Shown here: one piece after another, positions 23,797-31,463 of the stretch | Numbering within the stretch: position 1 is the first letter of the stretch | Layout of the letters: each line of letters starts with the position of its first letter | Source: Planctomycetota bacterium | Lineage (GTDB): Bacteria > Planctomycetota > Phycisphaerae > Phycisphaerales > SM1A02 | Assembly (NCBI GenBank): GCA_024226535.1 | Contig: JAAELP010000049.1 | Span: 1 to 32,965 of the forward strand | DNA length: 32,965 bases | Direction of reading: 5' to 3' | The notes under the pieces: model-generated | Told to the model about the DNA's origin: nothing | Seen by the model: only the letters and a program-made list of their open reading frames with translations | The model's database searches: none | Made by a program: the position numbers and the translations under genes

Positions 23797-25049
23797 AGCA
23801 GCTTCCACAGTCGCTGAGCCTGCGTGCGCGCCTCCGCGAGCACCTGCTCTTCGTCCACGTTCCGGACGCCGTCGACGTCCGCGATCACCCGTCCGTCGCT
23901 GACGACCGTGTGCACGTGGCGCGATGCCAGGCCGTACACGACGTGCGCCGGCCAGTTCTCACTCGTCACCGGCGTCGGCGTGGGATAGTCGAGGACGACG
24001 AGGTTGTTCTCGCCGTCGCCGGGAATCGCGTTCGCCTGAAGATAGTCGTGCACGCGTCGCATACGGCGATAGGCGTCCAGGGGCGCGAGCCCGCTCACCT
24101 GCCGGCCTTCGAGGTACATGGCCCGCGTCGCGGAAAGCACGCCGGAGTGCATGCCGTCGGTGCCGATGAAGACACGATCGCCGAGTCCGCGCGGGTGGAA
24201 CCAACCCGTCGCGTTGTTCTGATTGCTCTGCGTGTTGTGCACGACCCACGCTTTGCTCTCGCGGATCAGGCGACGCTCGTCGTCGTCGATGTGCAGGCAG
24301 TGGGCGAGGATCGTCGCCGGCGACTCGAGCGCGCCTGAATGGTGCAGTCGCTCCACGACCGAGCACCCGTGGTGCGCGCGGCAGTGCGTCTCGTCGGATT
24401 CCGCCTCGGCCACGTGGATGTGCACACCGGTCGAGAACTTCCGCGCCAGCTCCACCGCGAGCGAGAGCAAACCGTCGGAGACGGTGAACGACGCGTGGAG
24501 CCCGACGAGGCCCGGGTGCGTCTCCAGGTGCCGGGCGGTCTCGGCCAGACCGGCGTCGCGAGGCCCGGCGCCGTCGCGGTCGGACAACTCGTAGCACAGC
24601 AGGTGCGACAGGCCCACCTCTTCCATCGCCTCGGCGATGATCTCGAGGCTCCCGGCCGGCGCTCCGGGCGAGGCGTGGTGGTCGACGATGAACGTGCAGC
24701 CTTGGTGGGCCGCCTCGATCGCGCACGCGCGGGCGGAGGCGCGGATCATCTCCGCGTCGAGCTTCCGGTCGAGGTTCCACCAGATCAGCTCGAGGATCTC
24801 CGCGAAGCTCTGCGGCGTCCGCGCCGGCGACGGCATGCCCCGCGCGAGCATCGAGTAGACGTGGTGATGACCGATGGCGAACGAACGCGTGACGAGCCGC
24901 CCGTCGCACCGCAGAACCTCGGCGCCGCCCGGCACGTCGTCCACGGACGCGACGCCTCCGCCGGGGCCCGCCTCCACCGCGACATGGCCGCGCGTGATCT
25001 CCAGCGTGCGCCAGTCGATGAACCGGGCGTCTTCGAGATACAGGGTCAT
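23793..25049 (-). CDS. SsnA-like metal-dependent amidohydrolase
   Basis: This 418-residue amidohydrolase-superfamily enzyme has metal ligands visible at GHHHVYS (His61, His63), HIHVAEAE (His210, His212), LAHCLHID (His250) and FIGTDGMHS (Asp298). The sequence, including [18 protein letters not shown] and [14 protein letters not shown], is close in style to E. coli SsnA, a putative aminohydrolase of about 440 residues encoded beside ygfK and xdhD. It probably deaminates or opens a nitrogen-containing ring in the cytoplasm. Its ATG overlaps the stop of the fused Mo hydroxylase gene (ATGA), so it belongs to the 23698-31364 operon. The N-terminal site reads RSFAIGHHH instead of the usual PGxVNxHxH. 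Guanine-deaminase or atrazine-chlorohydrolase-type activity are alternatives. Confidence 0.85.
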   Translation of the reverse strand: MTLYLEDARFIDWRTLEITRGHVAVEAGPGGGVASVDDVPGGAEVLRCDGRLVTRSFAIGHHHVYSMLARGMPSPARTPQSFAEILELIWWNLDRKLDAEMIRASARACAIEAAHQGCTFIVDHHASPGAPAGSLEIIAEAMEEVGLSHLLCYELSDRDGAGPRDAGLAETARHLETHPGLVGLHASFTVSDGLLSLAVELARKFSTGVHIHVAEAESDETHCRAHHGCSVVERLHHSGALESPATILAHCLHIDDDERRLIRESKAWVVHNTQSNQNNATGWFHPRGLGDRVFIGTDGMHSGVLSATRAMYLEGRQVSGLAPLDAYRRMRRVHDYLQANAIPGDGENNLVVLDYPTPTPVTSENWPAHVVYGLASRHVHTVVSDGRVIADVDGVRNVDEEQVLAEARTQAQRLWKLL

Positions 25050-27631
25050 CGCGCACCGCTCCCGTTTGCGGCGCCCTTCATCGGCAGCGTGCGGCGCCGG
25101 ACACCGTCGCACGACCACAACGCGTTCGCCACCGCCGGCGCCGTCGGCACGAGGCCGATCTCGCCGACCCCCTTCGCGCCGTACGGCCCGTGCTCGTCGG
25201 GGACCTCGACGCCGATGACCTCGATGTCGGGGGTCTCCGCCGCGCGAAGCACGCCGCACTTGCGCAGCCGCGTGGAAAGGAGGCGACCACCCTCCATCGG
25301 CAGGTTCTCGGTGAGGGCGTACCCGAGGCCCATGTGCACGGAGCCTTCGATCTGCCCCTCGAAGAGGGTCGGGTTCATGATGCGCCCCGCGTCGTGGGCC
25401 GCGACGACGCGCTCGATCGCGCCGTCGTCGCCGACGATCACGACCTGCGTCGCGTAGCTGTAGGAGTAGTGCGTGACCTCCTCGCCCGTCTTCGACGTGC
25501 CCGGCTTGTTCGTCCAGTCGCAGACCCACGTGCCGCGGTACGAGCGACCGACGAGATCGGCGAGCGCGTACTCGGCGAGGTCCGCTCTCAGCCCCCGGCA
25601 CGCGTCGATGATCGCGTTGCCGACGAGGCTCGTCGCGCGCGAGGCCGTCGTCATGCCGCACGGGGTCTCCGAGTCGGTGTCGACGCCGACGCGCACGATC
25701 TCCGGTGGCAGGCCGGTTTCTTCGCAGAAGGTCTGCACGGCCATCGTGTCCACGCCCTGGCCCATCTCGGTCCACCCGTGACGAAGCTCGACATGGTCGG
25801 CCCCGCGTATGACGATCAGCGCCGTCCCGTCGTCGGGCATCCCGTTACCGATCCCGGTGTTCTTGATGCCGCACGCGATGCCGGCGTGCTTCGCGCCCCG
25901 GAAGGCGTCCTCCACGGCCTCGAGCGTCGCCCGCACACCGACGCCCGACGAGAGCCGCTGGCCCGTCGCCGTGCATCCGCCGTCGGTCAGGGCGTTGTCG
26001 TGGCGGAACTGCCACCGGTCGAAGCCGCCCATCGCGCACAGCTCGTCCACCGCGCACTCCACGGCGAAGTTCGCCTGGTTCGCTCCGAAGCCACGCATCG
26101 CGCCGCAGGGCACGTTGTTCGTGTAGACGGCCCGCGCCTCGACGTCCACGTTCGGCACGTCATACGCGCCGCAGGAGTGCCCCGCCGCCCGCTCGAGCAC
26201 CTTCATCCCGACCGACGCGTAGGCGCCGGTGTCGCCGACGATCCGTGCCCGCAGCGCGTGCAGGCGTCCTTCGGCCGTGCACCCGAGCGTGTAGTGCATC
26301 CGGATCGGGTGCCGCTTGGGGTGCATGCGGATCGACTCGTCGCGCGTGATCTCGACGTGCACCGCGCGGCCCAGCGCCGCGGCCATCACCGCCGCGTGGC
26401 CCTGCACGCAGAGATCCTCCTTGCCGCCGAAGCCGCCGCCGTTGGGGACGAGCTCGACGTTGACCGACGCCTCGTCGAGCCCGAGCAGCAGCGCGATCTG
26501 CCGCCGGTCCTCGTAGACCCCCTGCCCCTGCGAGTAGACGTGAAGACCGTTGTCGGACGGCACCGCGAGCGCCGCTTCCGGCTCGAGGAACGCGTGCTCG
26601 ATACGCTGCGTCTCGTAGGTGGCCTCGGTGACGTGCGCGCACTCGGAGAACGCATCGTCGACGTCGCCACGACGCACGATCGTCGTGCTCAGGCAGTTGC
26701 CGCCGGCGTGGATCGGCGGGGCGTCCGGCGCGAGCGCCGCGTCCACGTCGGTGATGGGATCGAGCACCTCGTACTCGACGTGGATTCGCTCGGCGGCGGC
26801 CCGCGCCTGATCGCGCGATTCGGCGGCCACGCACGCAATCACGTCGCCGACGTACCGCGTCGTCTCCCCCTCGGCGACCACGAGCGGCCAATCCGGCACG
26901 ATGAGCCCGATGGACCGTTGTCCGGGAACGTCGGCGGCGGTGAAGACCCGCGCGACACCGGGCATCCCCGCCGCCTCGCTCGCGTCGATCCTCCGCACGA
27001 TCGCCCTCGGGTGATCGCTGAGCCGCACGGCGCCGTGCAGCATGCCGTCGACGCTCATGTCGGCGACGTACGGCCGCTCGCCGAGCACCGCCTGGCGGAT
27101 GCCGTACTTGGGCAGACGCGTTCCCACACGCCCGTCGTCGTCGCCCTCGGCCTGAGGCAGCGGCACGCTCCCACCGTCGCGCAGCGTCTCGGCCGCCCGC
27201 TCGATCGATCCGATGATCTTCTTGTAGCCCGTGCACCGGCAGAGATGGAACCGCAGGTCCTTCTCGATCGACTCGCGCGACGGCTCGGGATCATGCTCGA
27301 GCAGGACCGCGGAGCGCATCACGATGCCCGGGATGCAGAACGCGCACTGCGCGCCGCCGCACGTCGCGAAGCTGTCGGCGAAGACGTCGCGGACCCGGTC
27401 GTCGAGGCCCTCCAGCGTGCGCACCCGCGCCCCGGCGACCTTCTTCATCGGCGTGGCGCAGGCGAGGACGACCTTGTCGTCGAGCCCGACGGCGCAGCAG
27501 CCGCACGCCGCCTGAGGCATGCAACCGTCCTTCGGCGAGCGGATCCCGAGGTCGGTTCGCAGCCAGTCCAGCAGCCAGCGCCCCTCATCGCCGGTGTACT
27601 CGTGCTCCACACCGTTGACGGTGACCTTCAC
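25046..27631 (-). CDS. Fused 2Fe-2S/molybdenum hydroxylase, selenium-dependent-XDH-like family
   Basis: A protein of 861 residues from a GTG that overlaps the preceding stop (GTGA). A longer frame reaching 27691 would overlap the PLP gene by 64 bp with an Arg-rich start. Residues 1-160 bind two 2Fe-2S clusters: first-site Cys37, Cys43, Cys46 and Cys58, and a second site made of CAFCIPG and CRCTGY. The Mo domain follows, with GGGFGGKED, Glu350 in HAFLEPEA, Arg513 in GAMRGFGANQ and the catalytic-base Glu824 in KGVGEIGL. There is no FAD domain or neighbouring FAD gene, so another acceptor (perhaps the YgfK-like protein or the FAD subunit at 12280) must take electrons. The architecture fits the Se-dependent xanthine dehydrogenase family, though no in-frame TGA is used. 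Confidence 0.9.
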   Translation of the reverse strand: MKVTVNGVEHEYTGDEGRWLLDWLRTDLGIRSPKDGCMPQAACGCCAVGLDDKVVLACATPMKKVAGARVRTLEGLDDRVRDVFADSFATCGGAQCAFCIPGIVMRSAVLLEHDPEPSRESIEKDLRFHLCRCTGYKKIIGSIERAAETLRDGGSVPLPQAEGDDDGRVGTRLPKYGIRQAVLGERPYVADMSVDGMLHGAVRLSDHPRAIVRRIDASEAAGMPGVARVFTAADVPGQRSIGLIVPDWPLVVAEGETTRYVGDVIACVAAESRDQARAAAERIHVEYEVLDPITDVDAALAPDAPPIHAGGNCLSTTIVRRGDVDDAFSECAHVTEATYETQRIEHAFLEPEAALAVPSDNGLHVYSQGQGVYEDRRQIALLLGLDEASVNVELVPNGGGFGGKEDLCVQGHAAVMAAALGRAVHVEITRDESIRMHPKRHPIRMHYTLGCTAEGRLHALRARIVGDTGAYASVGMKVLERAAGHSCGAYDVPNVDVEARAVYTNNVPCGAMRGFGANQANFAVECAVDELCAMGGFDRWQFRHDNALTDGGCTATGQRLSSGVGVRATLEAVEDAFRGAKHAGIACGIKNTGIGNGMPDDGTALIVIRGADHVELRHGWTEMGQGVDTMAVQTFCEETGLPPEIVRVGVDTDSETPCGMTTASRATSLVGNAIIDACRGLRADLAEYALADLVGRSYRGTWVCDWTNKPGTSKTGEEVTHYSYSYATQVVIVGDDGAIERVVAAHDAGRIMNPTLFEGQIEGSVHMGLGYALTENLPMEGGRLLSTRLRKCGVLRAAETPDIEVIGVEVPDEHGPYGAKGVGEIGLVPTAPAVANALWSCDGVRRRTLPMKGAANGSGAR

Positions 27632-29091
27632 GATCCGGCCCCCACGCCGGCGGAGACACACTCGTTGAACGCCTCGATGAGCCGGTCCCACGCGTCGACC
27701 TGCGCGTAGGTGTGCGTCCAGAAGCCCGGGTCCCAGAGCCGCTCGAGGTCCTCGACGGAGCGCTGCTGCTGCTCGACCCAGGTGAAGTACTTGAGGTTGT
27801 GCAACGCGCGGCGATCAACGTGCGTCAGCTCGCGGAGGTGGTCGTCGGTGATCGCCTCCAGGTACCGGCCCAGGTGCCGCCACGCGGTCTCCGGCCGGTA
27901 CGGGCCCTCCGAGGCCGCCAGCTCCTCGAGCCGGCTGCCGTAGAGCTGCATCGAGTCGGTGAGCACCGTCATCACGACGTCGCCCGAGCCGAGCCCGAAG
28001 TGCCGGGCGGTCTTGATCGACGCCGCGAGGTTGCAGATGCAGGAGATGCCGAGCAGGTCGAGGCTTCCGACGAGATCGGCGTCGACGCCGTGGGCGACGA
28101 GCGCGTCGCGCCCGGCCGGCTCGTTGAACAACCGCATGAGCGCGAGGCACGCCTGGTCGTCGATCGCGCAGACGACGTCGGTGTTGCGCACGTTGTGGAT
28201 CCACGGCACGTGCTTGTCGCCGATGCCCTCGATGGCGTGGGCGCCGAAGCCGGCGCGGAGCAGCGTCGGGCACTGGAGCGCCTCGGCGGCCACGATGCGC
28301 GTGGAGGGATCGACCGTCTTGAGGTAGTCACCGGCGGCGATCGTCCCGGCGCTTCCGGTCGCGGAGACGAACGCGGCGAGGCGATCACGCTCGCCGGCCA
28401 CCGTTCGGAAGACGCGCTCCAGCGCCCGGCCCGTCACGTGATGGTGCCAGACCGAGTTCCCCAGCTCCTCGAACTGGTTGAAGATCACGCAGTCCGGTCG
28501 GGTGCGCCGGATCTCCCAGCACTTGTCGTAGATCTCCTTGACGTTCGACTCGCAGCCGGGCGTGGCGATGATCTCGGCGCCGATCTCCGCCAGCCACGTG
28601 AACCGCTCGCGGCTCATCTCCTCGGGCAGGATGCCGATCGCGTCGCAGCCGAGCAGGGCGCAGTCGAACGCGCCGCCGCGACAGTAGTTCCCGGTGGACG
28701 GCCACACCGCCTTCTGCCGGGTGGGATCGAACGCGCCGGAGACCAGCCTCGGCACGAGGCAGCCGAAGCCGGCCCCGACCTTGTGGGCCCCGGTCGGGAA
28801 CCACTTGCCGACGAGACCGACGATCCGGGCGTCGACGCCCGTGAGTTCGCTCGGGAACTCTATGAAGTTCCCGTCGTTGAACCGGCCACCGTGCTCGACG
28901 GGCTCGTTGCGCCAGGTGATCCGGAAGAGGTTGATGGGATCGACGTCCCAGAGGCCGACGTCGGCGAGGCGCGCGTGGACGGGGGCGGGAATCAACGACG
29001 GGTCGTCGAGCTGGGCGAACGTCGGGATCACGACGCCGCGCTCGCGACATCGCTCCGCCGCCCTGCTCCGAACCGATTCATCGATCTGCAT
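27628..29091 (-). CDS. Fold-type-II PLP-dependent lyase of unassigned specificity
   Basis: This 487-residue enzyme belongs to the tryptophan-synthase-beta superfamily. The PLP Lys is predicted as K104 in PTGAHKVGAGFG. A substrate loop STGNY lies at 132-136 and a phosphate-binding Gly loop in SATGSAGTIAAGD. The sequence is longer than cysteine synthase and has an N-terminal extension and about 100 extra C-terminal residues rich in Trp and Leu. Such enzymes carry out beta-elimination or replacement on amino acids. It overlaps the downstream fused hydroxylase by four bases and lies 28 bp after the threonine-synthase-like gene. By position it recalls diaminopropionate ammonia-lyase (YgeX) of the E. 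coli purine region, but the sequence is not close to YgeX. A true substrate cannot be given. Confidence 0.8.
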   Translation of the reverse strand: MQIDESVRSRAAERCRERGVVIPTFAQLDDPSLIPAPVHARLADVGLWDVDPINLFRITWRNEPVEHGGRFNDGNFIEFPSELTGVDARIVGLVGKWFPTGAHKVGAGFGCLVPRLVSGAFDPTRQKAVWPSTGNYCRGGAFDCALLGCDAIGILPEEMSRERFTWLAEIGAEIIATPGCESNVKEIYDKCWEIRRTRPDCVIFNQFEELGNSVWHHHVTGRALERVFRTVAGERDRLAAFVSATGSAGTIAAGDYLKTVDPSTRIVAAEALQCPTLLRAGFGAHAIEGIGDKHVPWIHNVRNTDVVCAIDDQACLALMRLFNEPAGRDALVAHGVDADLVGSLDLLGISCICNLAASIKTARHFGLGSGDVVMTVLTDSMQLYGSRLEELAASEGPYRPETAWRHLGRYLEAITDDHLRELTHVDRRALHNLKYFTWVEQQQRSVEDLERLWDPGFWTHTYAQVDAWDRLIEAFNECVSAGVGAGS

Positions 29092-29119
29092 GGACGCCTT
29101 CCCGCGGGGTTCGCACGCT

Positions 29120-30331
29120 CTACGCGGGATCGACCTCGACCGGTTCGCCCGCGACGCTCATCGCGCCGGCGATGTCCTTCAGCCCGCTGCCGGTCACGAC
29201 CGCCACCACATCATCGGTAACCTCGATGAGGCCGTCCAGTACGGCGCGCCGAACGCCGGCCACGGACGCCGCCGCCGCCGGCTCGGCGAAGACCCCCGCC
29301 AGCCGCCCGGTCGCGAGCATCGCCTCGGCGATTTCGTCGTCGGTGACATGGACGAACGCGCCGCCGGAGATCCCCACCTCACGGACCGCCTTGCGCCAGT
29401 TCCTCGGCACGGGCACATCGATGCTGTCGGCCATGGTCGACCCGCCGGCGGCACGGGCGGGATCGAAGGCGCTTCCGGTCGTGAACGCCTCGGCGATCGG
29501 GGCCACGCCCGCGGCCTGGACACCGAGCAGGCGCGGGCGTCCGGCGAGCAGCCCGAGGGCCTTCATCTGGGTGAGCCCGCGTCCGATGCCGGCGATCGTG
29601 CAGCCGTCGCCGACGCTCACCGCCACCCAGGACGCGGGCCGGTCCGCGGTCTGCTCGGCGATCTCCAGCCCGCAGGTCTTCTTGCCCTCGACGAGGTAGG
29701 GATTGATCGCGCAGTTGCGGTTGTACCAGCCGTGCTCGGCGCACTGCCGGCTGCACAGCTCGTACGCCTCGGCGTAGCTGCCGCGCACGCGTCGGACGTC
29801 GGCCCCGTACACGAGCAACTGCGCAACCTTCGGCTCCGGCGCCGAACGGGGCACGAAGATCGTGGCGGGCAGACCGGCCATCGCGGCGAAGCCCGCGAGG
29901 CTGCTCGCGGCGTTGCCCGTCGACGCGCAGGCGACACGCTCGGCGCCCGCCCGCAACGCGTGCACGACGCCCACGCTCGAGGCCCGGTCCTTGAAGCTCG
30001 CGGTGGGGTTGCGTGTGTCGTCCTTGAGCCGCAGTCCGGCGCAGCCCGCCCACATGGCGAGACGCGTGGCGTCGAGGAGCGGCGTGAAGCCGACCGGCCA
30101 GGCGAGCGCCGTGGCGTCGGGCTCCACCGGAAGAAGCTCGTGGTAGCGCCAGTGGTTCGCGGGACGGCCGGCGAGGGCCGCGCGGGTCAGCGTGCGCCGG
30201 GCGCGATCGAGGTCGTACTGCACGTCGAGGACGGCGAAGGGATCGTCGCACGCCGGGCAGGTCCCGGCGCTGGCCGGCGGCGGCACCTCGCCACCGCAGC
30301 GGACACACGTCAGGTTCGTCACGCATCCCAT
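29120..30331 (-). CDS. Threonine synthase-like PLP enzyme with N-terminal zinc ribbon
   Basis: This 403-residue protein begins with a zinc ribbon (Cys9, Cys12, Cys25, Cys28). The PLP domain has the Schiff-base Lys K114 in NPTASFKDRASS, the asparagine loop ASTGNAASSLA and a Gly loop in VSVGDGCTIAG. This layout is that of short bacterial threonine synthases (phosphohomoserine to threonine). However, the gene sits inside a catabolic operon rather than with homoserine genes, seven bases after a histidine kinase and 28 bp before another PLP enzyme. A changed substrate, for example a diamino or hydroxy amino acid from ring breakdown, is therefore possible. No clear ribosome-binding site is visible, suggesting translational coupling to the kinase. 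Confidence 0.82.
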   Translation of the reverse strand: MGCVTNLTCVRCGGEVPPPASAGTCPACDDPFAVLDVQYDLDRARRTLTRAALAGRPANHWRYHELLPVEPDATALAWPVGFTPLLDATRLAMWAGCAGLRLKDDTRNPTASFKDRASSVGVVHALRAGAERVACASTGNAASSLAGFAAMAGLPATIFVPRSAPEPKVAQLLVYGADVRRVRGSYAEAYELCSRQCAEHGWYNRNCAINPYLVEGKKTCGLEIAEQTADRPASWVAVSVGDGCTIAGIGRGLTQMKALGLLAGRPRLLGVQAAGVAPIAEAFTTGSAFDPARAAGGSTMADSIDVPVPRNWRKAVREVGISGGAFVHVTDDEIAEAMLATGRLAGVFAEPAAAASVAGVRRAVLDGLIEVTDDVVAVVTGSGLKDIAGAMSVAGEPVEVDPA

Positions 30332-30338
30332 CAGGTCG

Positions 30339-31364
30339 TCACGATATCCCGTCGAGCGTGATCTCGCAGCGGAGTCCTTCGGCGGGGAACGCGCAGTCGA
30401 CGCGGCCGCCGATCTCGTGCTGCACGAGGCCGCGGACGAGATCGAGCCCGAGCCCGTTCCCGCACGGGGCCACGATCGGTGTCGCGACGCGCTCGCGCCA
30501 GGTCAGGGCGACGCCTCCCCCGCCCGTGGCCGTCCAGCGCACCTCGACACGCCCTCCGTCTTCCGCCAGGGCCCCATGCTTGGCGGCGTTCGTGGCGAGC
30601 TCGTGCAGGGCGAGCCCCAGCGGCATCGCCACGCGCGAGCCGAGCCGAATGCGCGGACCGTCGATCGTGACCTGCTCCGGGCCACCGTGCGCGAACGCCG
30701 AGAGCGCCGTCGTCACCGCCTCCTCCAGGTCCACCCCGTCCCAGTGCCGGCGGGCGAGGACCTCGTGAGTGACGGCCATCGCGCGGATGCGCCCCGTGAA
30801 CGCGACGCGAAAGTCCGCGAGCGACCGGGCGGAGCCGATCGACTGCTCCGCGAGCGAGAGGACCGCGGCCATGTTGTTCTTCACGCGGTGGTTCAGCTCG
30901 CGAATGAGAAGCTGCTCGCGCTCCTCGACGCGCTTGCGCTCCGTGACGTCGATGAGCACGACATGCCACCGGGCCCCCCCGCCGTCGAGCCGGATCGGTC
31001 GGCTGACCGAACGCACCCACGCGTAGTCGCCGTCGTCCGTCCGGAGGCGGCACTCGTGATCGAAGGTCTCGCCGGTCGCGGCGCGGTCGCTCGCGGTGAC
31101 GCGCACGCGCTCGGCGTCGTCGGGGTGGATCAGCTCGAACAGCCGATCGAAATCGGCCCGGACCTCGGCCGCCAGCTTCGGCCCGATGATGTCCTCGAAA
31201 CCGGGACCGAGGTAGTGCAGTTCCCGCCGGCCGTCGGGGTGGCGGTCGTAGGAGTACACGACGCCCGGCATGTGGCGGGCGATCGCCTCGAGGCGCTGCG
31301 CTTCGTCCCCGACGGACGCCTCGACGTCGGATCGCGGGGGCGGGAGGGGAGCGGGTGCGTTCAC
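30339..31364 (-). CDS. Soluble PAS-HWE histidine kinase, first gene of the catabolic operon
   Basis: This 341-residue kinase has no membrane segment. A PAS domain (about 30-140, with HMPGVVYSYDR and YAWVRSVSRPI) precedes the catalytic region. Phospho-acceptor His159 lies in ELNHRVKNNMAAV. The N-box LHELATNAAKHGAL and LTWRERVA supply the H and W-x-E residues of the HWE family. The start is a GTG. The minus-strand TAGGAT hexamer (31374-31379), nine bases upstream, is a possible -10, which would make the transcript almost leaderless. It precedes the threonine-synthase-like gene by seven bases and so probably shares its transcript. No response regulator is in the window. It may sense a metabolite or redox state of the pathway. 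Confidence 0.88.
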   Translation of the reverse strand: MNAPAPLPPPRSDVEASVGDEAQRLEAIARHMPGVVYSYDRHPDGRRELHYLGPGFEDIIGPKLAAEVRADFDRLFELIHPDDAERVRVTASDRAATGETFDHECRLRTDDGDYAWVRSVSRPIRLDGGGARWHVVLIDVTERKRVEEREQLLIRELNHRVKNNMAAVLSLAEQSIGSARSLADFRVAFTGRIRAMAVTHEVLARRHWDGVDLEEAVTTALSAFAHGGPEQVTIDGPRIRLGSRVAMPLGLALHELATNAAKHGALAEDGGRVEVRWTATGGGGVALTWRERVATPIVAPCGNGLGLDLVRGLVQHEIGGRVDCAFPAEGLRCEITLDGIS

Positions 31365-31408
31365 GAACCGCGCATCCTAACCCACACGCTGACGCGAGCA
31401 TAGAAAAA

Positions 31409-31435
31409 GACACGGCAGATCGAATCTGCCGTGTC
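31409..31435 (-). terminator. Rho-independent terminator of the right-edge secreted protein gene
   Basis: GACACGGCAGAT (31409-31420) pairs perfectly with ATCTGCCGTGTC (31424-31435) around a 3-nt loop. On the minus strand the stem is followed by five U (A run at 31404-31408). It lies about 28 bp past the TAA at 31464 and separates that gene from the kinase-led operon. Confidence 0.85.
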
Positions 31436-31463
31436 GTGAGGAACTCGTTGCGGCGTCGCCGCC

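Noticed and set aside
23611..23817. Small plus-strand frame between the beta-helix gene and the SsnA-like gene
   Set aside because: It runs through the terminator hairpin and the opposite-strand remnant, with no domain or ribosome-binding site.
25046..27631. Selenoprotein with an in-frame TGA
   Set aside because: The coding frame contains no internal TGA. Family resemblance to selenium-dependent enzymes concerns labile selenium in the cofactor, not selenocysteine.
25190..27709. 839-codon open frame on the plus strand opposite the fused Mo hydroxylase
   Set aside because: Shadow of a real gene with perfect cofactor motifs on the other strand; the translation is low in aromatic and hydrophobic patterning and has no domain.
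31364..31376. Four-codon leader frame (MRGS) ending in GTGA over the kinase start
   Set aside because: An ATG at 31374-31376 gives a minimal frame whose stop overlaps the GTG start. There is no ribosome-binding site, and such tiny frames arise by chance.
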